Positions 36,309 through 46,820 of a stretch of 64,000 nucleotides of DNA are shown in pieces. The number at the start of each line of letters is the position of its first letter. Position 1 is the stretch's first letter. This DNA is from JACDAL01 sp963849115. Its GTDB lineage: Bacteria; Actinomycetota; CADDZG01; WHSQ01. The translations under genes and the position numbers were made by a program. The stretch is taken from assembly GCA_963849115.1 (NCBI GenBank), contig CAWKGK010000008.1, forward strand, positions 1 through 64,000, given 5' to 3'. Below the pieces are notes generated by a model. That model was not told where the DNA came from. It saw nothing but the letters and a program-made list of their open reading frames with translations, and did not search any database.

Positions 36309-36400
36309 ATGAAACACAGAAGGGAGATAGACCTGACCGACGCATGACCACAGCAATCGGCAACGAAGGATCAAGTCGTCTATTGAAGGAGGAAGGTCTT

Positions 36401-38206
36401 TTGAGGAAAGCAACAGGAACGAATCGGCTCCTAGCCGCACTTATGGGAGTAGCGCTGTTCGCGGCCGCGTGCGGCGGCGGCGATGGTGGTGGCGGAGATG
36501 GAGGCCCGAGGGCTACCAACGTGGAGACTCGCAAGGAAGGCACCAGCAAGGTCTTCGGCGGCGAGTCGCCCAAAGAGGGCGGGATTCTCAAGTGGGCTTC
36601 GATCGAGGGCCCGGACTACATGGACCCGGGGGCGGCCTATACGGTCACGTACTTCTCCTTTGTCAACCCGGGCATCCTGCGGGAGCTTGTGACCTACAAG
36701 CGCTCGCCTGAGTTTGCCGAGGCGAACTCGCTGGTTCCCGACCTCGCCACCGACCTCGGCCAGCACAACGCCGAAGGTACCCAATGGACCTACACGCTCA
36801 AGGACGGGGTCAAGTTCGGTCCTGCTCTTGGCGGCGAAGAAGTAGCCGGTGTCACCGGCGAGGAAATCACTTCGGCCGACATCAAGTACGCCATCGAACG
36901 CCAGTTCATCGGTTCGGTGGGAGCCCAGTACCCGTTCTATTACGAGGCCATCGAAGGCGTGAAGGAGTTCCAGGACGGATCGGCCGACGACATCTCCGGG
37001 ATAGAGACCCCGGACCCCAAGACCATCATCTTCAACCTTTCGGAGCCGGTGGGGGACTGGGACTATCGCATGGCCATGCCGGCGGCAGCTCCGGTTCCCG
37101 AGAAGTACGCCACCAAGTACGACTCCAAGAAGAGCTCCGCCTACGACAACCACATCGTGTCGTCGGGTCCCTACTACGTCGAGAGCTTCACTCCTTCCGA
37201 GGAAGCGCACTTCATGCGCAACGAGCACTGGGACAAGGCGACCGACGAGGTGCGCAACGCCTATGTCGACGAGGTCGAGTGGAAGATGGGCTTCGAGGAA
37301 TCCGTTTGCATCGAAAAGGTTCTCTCGAACGACTACGACACTGCAGTCGACTGCTCGCCCGAGGGCGGCCAGCTCAAGGATGTCGTTACCGACGATGCTC
37401 TCAATGAGCGGTTCTTCAACTATCCAGAGGCCTGTACTTCTTACATCTTCATGAACACCACCGTCGAGCCCTTCGACGACCCGAAGGTGCGCCAGGCCAT
37501 CAACTACGTCGTCGACCGCCAGAACCAGCTCAAGGTGCTGGGCGGCATCTACACCGGCGACGTCGCCACCAGCGTTCTACCGCCGGGGATGATCGGGCAT
37601 CAGCCGACCGCCTCCTACGATCCGTACAAGACTACGGACAGTGCCGGCGATCCTGCTAAGGCCAAGGAGCTGCTCAAGGGCACGAAGGCTGAGGGCGGCT
37701 GGCACGACAAGCTGCTGCTCGTGGGCGACGCCTCCGGCGCCGGTCCCAAGCAGCTCGAGTCGCTTCGCGCCGACCTCGAATCCATCGGGTTCGACAATCT
37801 CGACATCAAGCAGCTCAACTACCCCGACTACTACACGCAGTACTACGGGGAGCCGAACACAAACACGGCAATGGGCTTTGCGGCCTGGTGTGAGGACTGG
37901 CCTTCGCCGGTCACCTATCTCGAGCCGCTGATGTACGGCCCGAACATCCTGAAGCACGGCAACTCGAACTACTCGGAGATCGACGAGCCCGAGCTCAATA
38001 CTTCAATTGAGAAGGCTTCTGCAACGCCGATCGACGAGGCCGAAGAGGAGTGGACCGCGGCCAACAAGCTGGCCACGGAAATGGCGCCGTGGGTACCGGT
38101 CAGGTGGTACCTCGACCGCGAGCTCGCTTCGGAGCATCTGGTCAATGCCTACTGGCACCAGTACTACACGGCCCTCGATTGGGTCAACGTCGGAACCAAG
38201 CGCTAG
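36401..38206 (+). CDS. Peptide ABC transporter substrate-binding lipoprotein
   Basis: A TTG at 36401 follows a strong AAGGAGGAAGG. It encodes a lipoprotein signal with lipobox LFAAAC (Cys near residue 23), followed by a Gly-rich spacer (GGGDGGGGDGG). The mature part is a SBP_bac_5 fold: KEGGILKWASIEGPDYMDPG near the N-terminus, a ligand-binding core, and VRQAINYVVDRQNQLKVLGG. At 601 residues it is typical of OppA/DppA-type proteins. ATG 36344 would add 19 residues before the signal. The ligand (peptide or other) is unknown. Confidence 0.88.
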   Translation: MRKATGTNRLLAALMGVALFAAACGGGDGGGGDGGPRATNVETRKEGTSKVFGGESPKEGGILKWASIEGPDYMDPGAAYTVTYFSFVNPGILRELVTYKRSPEFAEANSLVPDLATDLGQHNAEGTQWTYTLKDGVKFGPALGGEEVAGVTGEEITSADIKYAIERQFIGSVGAQYPFYYEAIEGVKEFQDGSADDISGIETPDPKTIIFNLSEPVGDWDYRMAMPAAAPVPEKYATKYDSKKSSAYDNHIVSSGPYYVESFTPSEEAHFMRNEHWDKATDEVRNAYVDEVEWKMGFEESVCIEKVLSNDYDTAVDCSPEGGQLKDVVTDDALNERFFNYPEACTSYIFMNTTVEPFDDPKVRQAINYVVDRQNQLKVLGGIYTGDVATSVLPPGMIGHQPTASYDPYKTTDSAGDPAKAKELLKGTKAEGGWHDKLLLVGDASGAGPKQLESLRADLESIGFDNLDIKQLNYPDYYTQYYGEPNTNTAMGFAAWCEDWPSPVTYLEPLMYGPNILKHGNSNYSEIDEPELNTSIEKASATPIDEAEEEWTAANKLATEMAPWVPVRWYLDRELASEHLVNAYWHQYYTALDWVNVGTKR

Positions 38207-38221
38207 ACGCAAAGAGGAGTG

Positions 38222-38252
38222 AGGGCCCGGGGCCGCAACGGCCCCGGGCCTT
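38222..38252 (+). terminator. Strong GC hairpin after the binding-protein gene
   Basis: GGCCCGGGGCCG (38224-38235) pairs perfectly with CGGCCCCGGGCC (38239-38250) over a CAA loop, with AG/TT extending the stem. It has no long T run. Placed between the binding-protein and permease genes, it probably stabilises or partly terminates the message so that the binding protein is made in excess. Confidence 0.6.
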
Positions 38253-38345
38253 ACCCTCTGGGTCGCGAAACGAAAGTTGCGGTGGAATTTGAAAGTGACC
38301 CTGGAATAGAATGGTCCGAGACTCGGGCACGAACGGGAGGGCGTG

Positions 38346-39320
38346 ATGCTGCAGTACGTGATTCGGCGCATCTTGTGGGCCACGGTCATGCTGGTAACGG
38401 TGGTAGCCCTCGTGTTCGTTATCTTCTTCGTTCTCCCGGGATCGGCCGGCAAGGCCAACGAGTCCGGCTATTCGCCGCTGGCGGTAAAGATCGCCGGCAA
38501 GCGGCCGACTGAAGCGACCATCAAGGCGATCGTCGAACGGCTCAACCTTGACAAGCCCGTCCACGAGCAGTTCCTGACCTACATAGGGAACGCCGCCCAG
38601 GGCGATCTCGGTTACTCGTACCAGACCGAGGAGCAGGTGACCCAAGCTGTGCTCAGGCGCTTGCCGCCGACCTTGTCGCTGGCTTTCGGAGCGTCGATCT
38701 TGTGGCTACTATTGGGTTGCACCGTGGGGGTGATCTCGGCGCTCAAGCGCCGCAGCCTGCTGGATCGATCCTCAATGGTCCTAGCCCTCGCCGGTGTATC
38801 GATGCCCGTGTTCTGGCTGGGGCTCGTCGCAGTGTTCTTCTTTGATTCGAATCTCGGGATCTATGACACCGGGAGCTACGCTGCTCTTACCAGCAACCCC
38901 ATCAAGTGGCTCAGTGTGATGTGGCTCCCCTGGGTTGTGCTGGCCATCCTCTACGCCGCCGTCTACGCCCGCATGGTGCGGGGCAACGTGCTCGAGGTCA
39001 GCGGGGAGGACTACATCCGGACGGCGCGGGCCAAGGGCCTCAGAGAGCGATCGGTCGTGCGCCACAAGCTTCGCAGCGCTCTGACCCCGGTGGTGACGAT
39101 GTACGGGCTCGACCTAGGTCTGCTGTTGGGCGGAGCCATCATCACCGAAACCATCTTCAACATCCCCGGCATCGGCTCCTACACTGTCACCGCCATCCTT
39201 CAGCAGAACCTGCCCGTCATCCTGGGAACCACGGTCATCGCATCGTTCTTCATCATCCTGTCCAACCTCGTCGTTGACATCGTCTACGCGGTGCTGGACC
39301 CCAGGGTGACCTACTCCTAG
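38346..39320 (+). CDS. Peptide ABC transporter permease (OppB/DppB type)
   Basis: The 324-residue permease begins MLQYVIRRILWATVMLVTVV, the usual OppB start. It has about six helices, a periplasmic domain after helix 1, the ARAKGLRERSVVRHKLRSAL EAA loop and ETIFNIPGIGSYTV near the C-terminus. The ATG at 38346 has GGAGGG five bases upstream. It pairs with the OppC-type permease. Confidence 0.9.
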   Translation: MLQYVIRRILWATVMLVTVVALVFVIFFVLPGSAGKANESGYSPLAVKIAGKRPTEATIKAIVERLNLDKPVHEQFLTYIGNAAQGDLGYSYQTEEQVTQAVLRRLPPTLSLAFGASILWLLLGCTVGVISALKRRSLLDRSSMVLALAGVSMPVFWLGLVAVFFFDSNLGIYDTGSYAALTSNPIKWLSVMWLPWVVLAILYAAVYARMVRGNVLEVSGEDYIRTARAKGLRERSVVRHKLRSALTPVVTMYGLDLGLLLGGAIITETIFNIPGIGSYTVTAILQQNLPVILGTTVIASFFIILSNLVVDIVYAVLDPRVTYS

Positions 39321-39362
39321 GAGGGGTAGCTAGGAGCCAGATTTACGGGTACGCTATAGGCC

Positions 39363-40388
39363 ATGGCAGCCGAAGTACTGCTCGAGGTAAAGGACCTCAA
39401 GGTCCATTTCCCCACGCCCGACGGCGTCGTGAAGGCGGTCGACGGACTCTCCTTCAGTGTCAACAGGGGAGATACCTTCGGCATCGTCGGTGAGTCGGGC
39501 TCGGGAAAGAGCGTTACCTGCCTGACTGCCCTCGGGCTGATCAACCGGCAGCAGGCCCGGGTCTCGGGCGAGATCTTGTTCATGGGTCGTGACCTCGTCC
39601 AGCTGTCCAACGAGGACCTCCGACCGGTCCGAGGCAAGGATCTGTCGATGATCTTTCAGGACCCGTTCGCCTGCCTGCACCCCTTTTACCGCGTCGGGGA
39701 TCAGATCGTCGAGGCGATCCTGTGCCATGAAGATATGCCTAAGAAGCAGGCGCAGGAGCGAACTCTCGAGCTTCTGTCCGCCGTCGGCATCCCCAAACCT
39801 CGCGACCGTTTCAGGGACTATCCGCATCAGTATTCGGGTGGTATGCGGCAACGAGCCATGATTGCGATGGCTTTGGTCCACAACCCAACCCTGCTGATCG
39901 CCGACGAACCTACGACTGCTCTCGATGTCACTGTGCAGGCACAGATTCTTGACCTCATAGATCGTGTCAAGCAGGAGTTCAACATCGGGGTCATCCTCAT
40001 CACGCACGACCTCGGTGTGATCGCCGACGTCGCCCAGCACGTGATGGTCATGTATGCGGGCCGTGCGATGGAGGTCGCAACGCGCGACGAGATCTTCAAC
40101 AAGCCGCTGCATCCCTACACTTGGGGCCTGCTGGAATCCATACCCACTGTAGACACTCAGATCGAACGGCTCGTCCCGATCGAAGGAGCCCCCCCATCTC
40201 TGATCAACGTGCCGCGCGGTTGCGCCTTCCACCCCCGGTGTCCTCACCGCTTCGACCCCTGCGACAACGAGCGTCCGGCACTCGAGGATCGAGGAGGCGG
40301 ACATCCCGAGTCCTGCCACCTTACCGCCAACGACAAAGCCGCCATCTGGGCCAAGCGCGAAGCGCGGCGCGACAAGGTGGCATCGTGA
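39363..40388 (+). CDS. Peptide ABC transporter ATPase (OppD type)
   Basis: The 341-residue ATPase has Walker A GESGSGKSV, Q loop MIFQDPF, signature YSGGMRQRAMIAMAL, Walker B LLIADEPTTALD and the H loop THD. The C-terminal extension has GCAFHPRCPHRFDPCDNERP, a cysteine cluster like that of OppD/DppD proteins that can hold an iron-sulfur centre. It would pair with the downstream OppF-type subunit. Confidence 0.92.
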   Translation: MAAEVLLEVKDLKVHFPTPDGVVKAVDGLSFSVNRGDTFGIVGESGSGKSVTCLTALGLINRQQARVSGEILFMGRDLVQLSNEDLRPVRGKDLSMIFQDPFACLHPFYRVGDQIVEAILCHEDMPKKQAQERTLELLSAVGIPKPRDRFRDYPHQYSGGMRQRAMIAMALVHNPTLLIADEPTTALDVTVQAQILDLIDRVKQEFNIGVILITHDLGVIADVAQHVMVMYAGRAMEVATRDEIFNKPLHPYTWGLLESIPTVDTQIERLVPIEGAPPSLINVPRGCAFHPRCPHRFDPCDNERPALEDRGGGHPESCHLTANDKAAIWAKREARRDKVAS

Positions 40389-40416
40389 GCAACCGAGTTT
40401 GCGAGGGCGCCGTCCG

Positions 40417-41499
<1,083 letters not shown>

Positions 41500-41595
41500 C
41501 GCTGCCTCGGGCGTGGTTCCAGGCCCAAACGCTCCGGCACTCTGTTTAGACGACCGTCTTCTCAGACATCGTCTCCAGGCCAGACCTTCTTAGGA

Positions 41596-42360
41596 TCATC
41601 CCAAAGCACGCTCATCCTGAAGGCGCTCTCGAATCCGCTGCGCCTTGCCTTCCTCCAGGCCGGCTGTTGACAGATAGCCGCGCACACCTCCGTGCCGGCG
41701 TTCGACCTCTTCGAGCACGGCGACCATGGCCGGCGCCGGGGTCTGGCTCATGCGCGCTCGCCGGCGCCGTTCCTCCTCATTCTCCGCCCCTTCGATCCAC
41801 GGCGTGCTCCAGGTGACCAGTCGTTCGGCGCTGAGAGCGTAGTCGGCCGCCACTTCGGGGATTGGGACCTCCGCCAGCCGCAGCAGGAGCGCCGCGAGGA
41901 TGCCTGTCCGGTCTCTGCCGGCCATGCAATGGATCAGTACGCCCCCTTCGGGGGCGTCGGCGACCGCTGTAATGGCCCGCGCAAAGCTTGCTCCAAACCG
42001 TTCGAGGAACTCCAGATAGACATCCTTTGTCGCAGTGGGCGCATCCGGAGCGGCGTCGCCGAGCGCATCGATCTCAACCCAGTGGTTTGAATCAGCGTCC
42101 GGCAGGACGGAAACGTGAACCACCTCCACGGGCATCTCGCGCGGCGGGTCGGCAGCCAACTCGCTGTCGAAGCGCAGGTCCACGATTCGACGGACGCCGT
42201 AGCCGACCAGAGCTTCCCAGCCGGCGTCGCTTAGTTGGCGGATGCTGTCCGCCCGGACGATCGCCCCGAAGCGCGTCGCTCCTCCAGCGCGCGTTGGGAG
42301 GCCGCCGAGATCACGGATGTTGAGGCAGCCGTCCCAGATGAGGATTCGGTCTCTAGTCAT
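41596..42360 (-). CDS. Tyrosine-protein phosphatase (PtpB-like)
   Basis: The 254-residue protein has the P-loop HCMAGRDRTGILAALLL (Cys and Arg of the CX5R motif) and an N-terminal WDGCLNIRDLGGLPTRAGGA typical of the atypical dual-specificity or lipid phosphatases of actinobacteria and Listeria (LipA/PtpB group). The extended frame up to 42465 is rejected because it overlaps the divergent OsmC gene. The ATG at 42360 is at the family start. The substrate is unknown. Confidence 0.85.
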   Translation of the reverse strand: MTRDRILIWDGCLNIRDLGGLPTRAGGATRFGAIVRADSIRQLSDAGWEALVGYGVRRIVDLRFDSELAADPPREMPVEVVHVSVLPDADSNHWVEIDALGDAAPDAPTATKDVYLEFLERFGASFARAITAVADAPEGGVLIHCMAGRDRTGILAALLLRLAEVPIPEVAADYALSAERLVTWSTPWIEGAENEEERRRRARMSQTPAPAMVAVLEEVERRHGGVRGYLSTAGLEEGKAQRIRERLQDERALG

Positions 42361-42453
42361 GGCGCGCCATTTTAGGGGTCGGCCCTCGGCGCCCCCCCAT
42401 GCGCGCCTCTGGGTAAGGTTGCCGCATTCGTCCGTCAACAGGGAGGCATTCCA

Positions 42454-42894
42454 TTGTCTGCACAACGCCGTGGTGAGGCGACATGGTCCGGGAACCTTAT
42501 GGAGGGCTCCGGCTCAGTAGCACTGGCTTCCAGTGGAGCAGCCGACGAGTTGCCCGTCACCTGGGCATCGCGCTCGGAGACCCCCGGAGGCAAGACAAGC
42601 CCCGAGGAGCTCATCGCTGCCGCGCACGCTGGCTGCTACGCGATGTTCCTATCGAACATCCTCGCTCAGCAGGGCCATGAGGCGGAAAGGCTGCAAGTCA
42701 CGGCTGTGTCGTCGTTCGAGAAGGTCGGCGGCGACTTTCGGGTGACGCGCATGGACCTCGAGGTCAGCGGCAGTGTTCCCGGCATCGGGGGCCCGGAGTT
42801 CGAGGAGGCGGCCCAGGCAGCTAAGGAAGGCTGTCCGGTGTCGAATGCGCTCAAGAACAACGTGGAGATCACGCTCAAGGCGTCCCTCGCCTGA
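42454..42894 (+). CDS. OsmC-family peroxiredoxin
   Basis: The 146-residue protein carries the two family cysteines: HAGCYAMFL (about residue 61) and EGCPVSNALK (about 127), which reduce organic hydroperoxides. The SPEELIAAAHAGCY segment is the usual OsmC signature. TTG at 42454 has GGGAGG eight bases upstream. It is divergent from the tyrosine phosphatase. Confidence 0.88.
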   Translation: MSAQRRGEATWSGNLMEGSGSVALASSGAADELPVTWASRSETPGGKTSPEELIAAAHAGCYAMFLSNILAQQGHEAERLQVTAVSSFEKVGGDFRVTRMDLEVSGSVPGIGGPEFEEAAQAAKEGCPVSNALKNNVEITLKASLA

Positions 42895-42906
42895 GCAGAT
42901 CGCGGT

Positions 42907-44076
42907 TCAGGACTTGCGCTCGGCTTCGCTGAGGGCGCGCGCGTTCACTTCCTTCAGGGGTAGGCCGCTGGCCTGAGCCGCTCTGCGCGCGTCGTCATGT
43001 TCGGGGGCCGTGGTTACCACCCGGCCTCCGCGCCACCCTCGCTTCACGCGGACTGGAACGCCTTCGACGTCGACCTCGGTCCAGTCGCGTTCGAGTACCT
43101 CGCGGGCGACGACCGAAGTCCGCAGCCCCAACGTAGTGGTCTCGGAGAAGACGATGTCGATCGCGGCCCGGGCGTGCGACTCCTCGGCGAGCACCGACAG
43201 CAGCAGGCCCGGACGGCCCTTCTTCATAACTATCGGCGTGATCCAAGTGTCGAGGGCACCGGTCTCGAGCAGGCGCTCGATGACGTAGGGGACGAGCTCG
43301 GGGCTCATGTCGTCGAGGTTGGCCTCGATCAGCGTCACCTCGCCGCCGTTCTTCGCGGCGTCTTCGCCCAGGATCGCCCGTACCACGTTGGGGTGCTCGA
43401 GGTCCTTGTGCCCGGCGCCGTAACCAACACGCTCGAAAACAATCTCGGCCAGCCGGCCGAACGAGTCGGAGGCCGCAACCAGGATGGCGGCTCCCGTGGG
43501 TGTGAGCAGTTCGGTGGAGCCGCGCTGGAAGGTCGGTACGCGATGAGTGGCCAGCAGCTCCGCCACCGCAGGCGCCGGTACCGGGATGCGGCCGTGCGAT
43601 GTCTCGACCAGACCCCCCATCCCGGTGGCGACGGCAGAGGTGACGACGCGTTGGGGACTCAGGAGATGCAGGGCCGCGAATGCCGCCACCACGTCCAAGA
43701 TTGCATCCGCGGAGCCGACCTCGTGGAAGTGGGTTTCATCCCTGGTCGTGCCGTGGACGGTGGACTCTGCGTCCGCCAGCAAAGTGAACGCTCTAACCGC
43801 CGACGCCTTTACCGAGTCGGGCAGCGCCGCGTCGGCAACGATTGAGACAACGGCGGGGTAGCTGCGAGTGAGGTCGTGCTCGGGTATCGAGAAATGGGCC
43901 CTGGTGGCGCGGAAGCCACCCTTGTCGACCTCTGAGACGTCGAGCCGCCACTCGCCCACCTCGAGGGCGGCGAGGCGGGCCCGGACCTCGGCCTCTGGAG
44001 CACCGAGGTCGAGAAGGGCGCCGAGGATCATGTCGCCGGCCGCTCCCGAAAAGCAGTCGAAGAAGAGGACGCTCAC
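42907..44076 (-). CDS. larC: Nickel-pincer cofactor nickel chelatase LarC
   Basis: The 389-residue protein matches LarC: FFDCFSGAAGDMILGALLDL at the start, HFHEVGSADAILDVVAAFAA, and the C-terminal domain with LIEANLDDMSPEL and MKKGRPG. LarC inserts nickel into the pincer cofactor of lactate racemase and related enzymes. In lactobacilli it needs a ribosomal frameshift between two domains; here it is one continuous frame. It overlaps larB by 4 bases. Confidence 0.9.
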   Translation of the reverse strand: MSVLFFDCFSGAAGDMILGALLDLGAPEAEVRARLAALEVGEWRLDVSEVDKGGFRATRAHFSIPEHDLTRSYPAVVSIVADAALPDSVKASAVRAFTLLADAESTVHGTTRDETHFHEVGSADAILDVVAAFAALHLLSPQRVVTSAVATGMGGLVETSHGRIPVPAPAVAELLATHRVPTFQRGSTELLTPTGAAILVAASDSFGRLAEIVFERVGYGAGHKDLEHPNVVRAILGEDAAKNGGEVTLIEANLDDMSPELVPYVIERLLETGALDTWITPIVMKKGRPGLLLSVLAEESHARAAIDIVFSETTTLGLRTSVVAREVLERDWTEVDVEGVPVRVKRGWRGGRVVTTAPEHDDARRAAQASGLPLKEVNARALSEAERKS

Positions 44077-44834
44077 TTGGAGGTGTGGAGGAGGGTTTTG
44101 ACTGCGAAGACCCCCGCTCCAAAGCCGTTATCGATGTTGGTTACCGCGACCCCTGCCGCGCACGAGTTCAGCATCCCCAGCAGTGCGGCGAGGCCCTGGA
44201 AGGAGGCACCGTAGCCGACGCTGGTGGGGACCGCCACCACGGGGGCCGGGGTGAGACCGCCGACGAGGCTCGGAAGGGCACCCTCCATGCCGGCCACGAC
44301 CACGACCACGGCAGCATCGCGCAGCCGCTGCTCCACGGCCAGCACCCGGTGGACCCCGGCGACCCCCACGTCGGTGATGGAGTCGACGTTGGCCCCCAGC
44401 GCTCGTGCCGTGCCCGCCGCCTCCTCGGCCACCGGCAGGTCCGAGGTCCCTGCCGAGACGACCGCAACGGTCCCAAGCTTGGGCTCGCGCCGCTCATCCG
44501 AGCGCAGGATCACGAGCCGGGCCAACTCCTCGTGGCGGGCGTCGGGGAAAGTCCGCAAGAGCTCAGTAGCGGTCTCTCGAGGAACCCGGGTGGCGATAAC
44601 GGGGGCCGACGTCTGCTCCAGCAGTCGGGCGGCGATGGCGACCACCTGGGCCGGGGTCTTGTGCTCAGCGTAGATCGCCTCGGGCATCCCCTGGCGCAGC
44701 TCCCGATGAAGATCGAGCCGGGCGAAGCCGAGGTCCTCGACCGGCGAGCGCTGCAGGCTGTGTGCCGCTTCCTCCACGGCCACGGCGCCGCTTCGGACCT
44801 CCTCCAAGAGACTTCGTACCTCGTCCGGGCGCAT
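44073..44834 (-). CDS. larB: Nickel-pincer cofactor biosynthesis carboxylase LarB
   Basis: From ATG 44834 the 253-residue protein has the N-terminal helical part (MRPDEVRSLLEEVRSG) and a PurE-like C-terminal domain (VAVVSAGTSDLPVAEEA, TDVGVAGVHR, VVVVAGMEGALPSLVGG). LarB carboxylates and hydrolyses NaAD to begin the cofactor. The ATG at 44876 would overlap the divergent gene and is less likely. LarE and a LarA-like enzyme are not in the window. Confidence 0.9.
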   Translation of the reverse strand: MRPDEVRSLLEEVRSGAVAVEEAAHSLQRSPVEDLGFARLDLHRELRQGMPEAIYAEHKTPAQVVAIAARLLEQTSAPVIATRVPRETATELLRTFPDARHEELARLVILRSDERREPKLGTVAVVSAGTSDLPVAEEAAGTARALGANVDSITDVGVAGVHRVLAVEQRLRDAAVVVVVAGMEGALPSLVGGLTPAPVVAVPTSVGYGASFQGLAALLGMLNSCAAGVAVTNIDNGFGAGVFAVKTLLHTSK

Positions 44835-44857
44835 GCCCCAGTGTAGGATGAGCGACC

Positions 44858-45388
44858 GTGCCGAGTCTGACCCCACAGCAACTCACGATCGGTCTTGCGG
44901 TTGCCGGTTCTATCGCCCTCATCGCCTGCCTGCTCAGTCTCAGGCTGCAGATGCGCATGCGCGCGCTGCGCCGGGAGTACGCGGTGCTCCGAGGCGAGCA
45001 AGGCCCTCAGGACCTCTTCACGATTGTGGGGCGCTGCCTCGAGCGTCTCGGCGCCATGGAGCATCGAGTCGACGAAGTAGTCGCCTCCCACGAAGAGATC
45101 TACGCCATCGTGCGCTACGCGCTCTCGAAGTTTGCCGTCGTGCGCTTCGACGCCTTCCCCGACATGGGGGGCCAGATGTCGTTCTCGGCGGCTTTCGTGG
45201 ACGAAAACGGCGATGGTCTGGTCATCACCTCGATCAACGGACGCAGCGAGACCCGCACGTATGCGAAAGCGGTGCGGGCACTGTCTTCCGTGCACAACCT
45301 CTCCCAGGAGGAGCGCCAGGCGATCGACGCCGCGGTGTCCGGCGAAGGCCGGGGAGATGCTCAGCCGGCCTCGTCCAGCGCAAGGTGA
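44858..45388 (+). CDS. DUF4446 family protein
   Basis: The 176-residue protein has one N-terminal membrane helix (IGLAVAGSIALIACLLSLRL), a coiled region, and the conserved VVRFDAFPDMGGQMSFSAAF segment plus GLVITSINGRSETRTYAK that define DUF4446. No function is known. It is translationally coupled to serS (GTGA overlap), a frequent partner. Confidence 0.82.
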   Translation: MPSLTPQQLTIGLAVAGSIALIACLLSLRLQMRMRALRREYAVLRGEQGPQDLFTIVGRCLERLGAMEHRVDEVVASHEEIYAIVRYALSKFAVVRFDAFPDMGGQMSFSAAFVDENGDGLVITSINGRSETRTYAKAVRALSSVHNLSQEERQAIDAAVSGEGRGDAQPASSSAR

Positions 45389-46644
45389 TCGATCTTCGTC
45401 TCCTGAGGGAAGACCTCGAGGCGGTCAGGACCGCATACTCCAAACGGGGAGGCGTGACGGGGCTCGATCGGGTGGTCGAGCTCGATGCCGGCTATCGGGA
45501 GCGGCTGCGTGCGGTCGAGGATCTGCGGGCGGAGCACAACCGTGCCTCCAAGGCGATCGGCAAGGCGGAACCCGAGAGGCGCCCGGCGGCCATCGAGAGG
45601 GCGAGAGAGCTGGCGGAGCGGCTGAAGGAAGTCGAGCCGGAGCTCGAGAGACTGCGTACGGAGCTCGACAAGGCAGCCGCCTATCTCCCCAACCTGCCGC
45701 ATGAGTCCGTTACTCCGGGGCTGTCGGAGGCCGACAACGTCGTCGAGCGTGAGGTGGGGGGCCGGCCTGAGTTCGATTTCGAGGCCCAGGACCATGTCGC
45801 GCTGGGAGAGGGGCTCGGAATCTTCGACGGTGACCGGGCGGTCAAGGCGTCGGGCAGCCGTTTCGTCTACCTGACGGGGCCGGGCGTCATTCTCGAGCTG
45901 GCATTGGTTCGGTTTGCCATCGACTTCCTCCAAGAGCGCAGGTTCAAGCCGGTGGTCACACCCGTCATGGTGCGCGAGCATGCGATGTACGGGACCGGCT
46001 TCTTGCCCGCAGATGAGTTCGAGTACTACCGGGTCGAGCGCGATGACCTTTATCTAATTGGGACCTCCGAGGTTGCAGTGGCCGCCATGCACCAGGATGA
46101 GATCCTGGCCGAGGACGAGCTGCCGCTTCGCTACGCAGGCTTCTCGTCATGTTTTCGCCGGGAGGCGGGAACCTATGGGAAAGAAACTAAAGGCCTTGTG
46201 CGCGTACATCAGTTCGACAAGGTCGAGCAGTTTTCCTTTGCCAACCCGGACGAATCGTGGGACGAGCTGCAGGCCATCCGAGCCAACCAGGAGTGCCTCT
46301 TGCAGCGTCTCGAGATCCCCTATCGGGTGTTCGTGATGTGCGCCGGCGACCTCGGCGCCTCGGCCGCCAAGAAGGTGGACCACGAGGCGTGGCTGCCCGG
46401 CGCTCACCGCTACATGGAGGTGACCTCGGCAACGAACGCGACCGACTACCAGTCCCGCAGGCTGCAGGTCCGCTTTCGCGGCTCGGAGGGAACGAGGCTG
46501 GTGCACACGCTCAATGGGACGGCCTGCGCAGTGGGGCGAACCATTGTGGCTCTGCTCGAGAATCATCAGCAGCCGGACGGCAGCGTGCGCATCCCGGAGG
46601 CGCTGCGGCCCTACACCGGCTTCGAGGTGTTGCGGACGGGATAG
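45385..46644 (+). CDS. serS: Seryl-tRNA synthetase
   Basis: The 419-residue class II synthetase has the N-terminal coiled-coil arm that reads the tRNA-Ser variable arm (residues 25-105), motif 2 FSSCFRREAGTYGKETKGLV with the preceding TSEVAVAAMH, and motif 3 NGTACAVGRTIVALLEN. It starts with GTG, overlapping the DUF4446 stop; the longer frame up to 44833 is an artefact of another gene's frame. A tRNA-Ser gene lies 94 bases downstream. Confidence 0.95.
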   Translation: MIDLRLLREDLEAVRTAYSKRGGVTGLDRVVELDAGYRERLRAVEDLRAEHNRASKAIGKAEPERRPAAIERARELAERLKEVEPELERLRTELDKAAAYLPNLPHESVTPGLSEADNVVEREVGGRPEFDFEAQDHVALGEGLGIFDGDRAVKASGSRFVYLTGPGVILELALVRFAIDFLQERRFKPVVTPVMVREHAMYGTGFLPADEFEYYRVERDDLYLIGTSEVAVAAMHQDEILAEDELPLRYAGFSSCFRREAGTYGKETKGLVRVHQFDKVEQFSFANPDESWDELQAIRANQECLLQRLEIPYRVFVMCAGDLGASAAKKVDHEAWLPGAHRYMEVTSATNATDYQSRRLQVRFRGSEGTRLVHTLNGTACAVGRTIVALLENHQQPDGSVRIPEALRPYTGFEVLRTG

Positions 46645-46737
46645 CCGGGAGATGGGCATGACTTTTACGCCACAACCCGCGGTGAGCGCGGGTTACGGCG
46701 AAAAGATCGAGCCGGGCCCACCGGTAGGCTGGATTTC

Positions 46738-46820
46738 GGAGGGCTACGCTAACTGGCAAGCGGACGGTCTTGAAAACCGTTGTCCGCAAGGACTTGTGGG
46801 TTCGAGTCCCACGCCCTCCG
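46738..46820 (+). tRNA. tRNA-Ser(TGA)
   Basis: The 83-base class II tRNA has acceptor GGAGGGC/GCCCTCC, anticodon arm ACGGT-CTTGAAA-ACCGT (anticodon TGA), a long variable arm TGTCCGCAAGGACT and T arm GTGGGTTCGAGTCCCAC. The discriminator is G, as required for serine identity. Confidence 0.94.
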
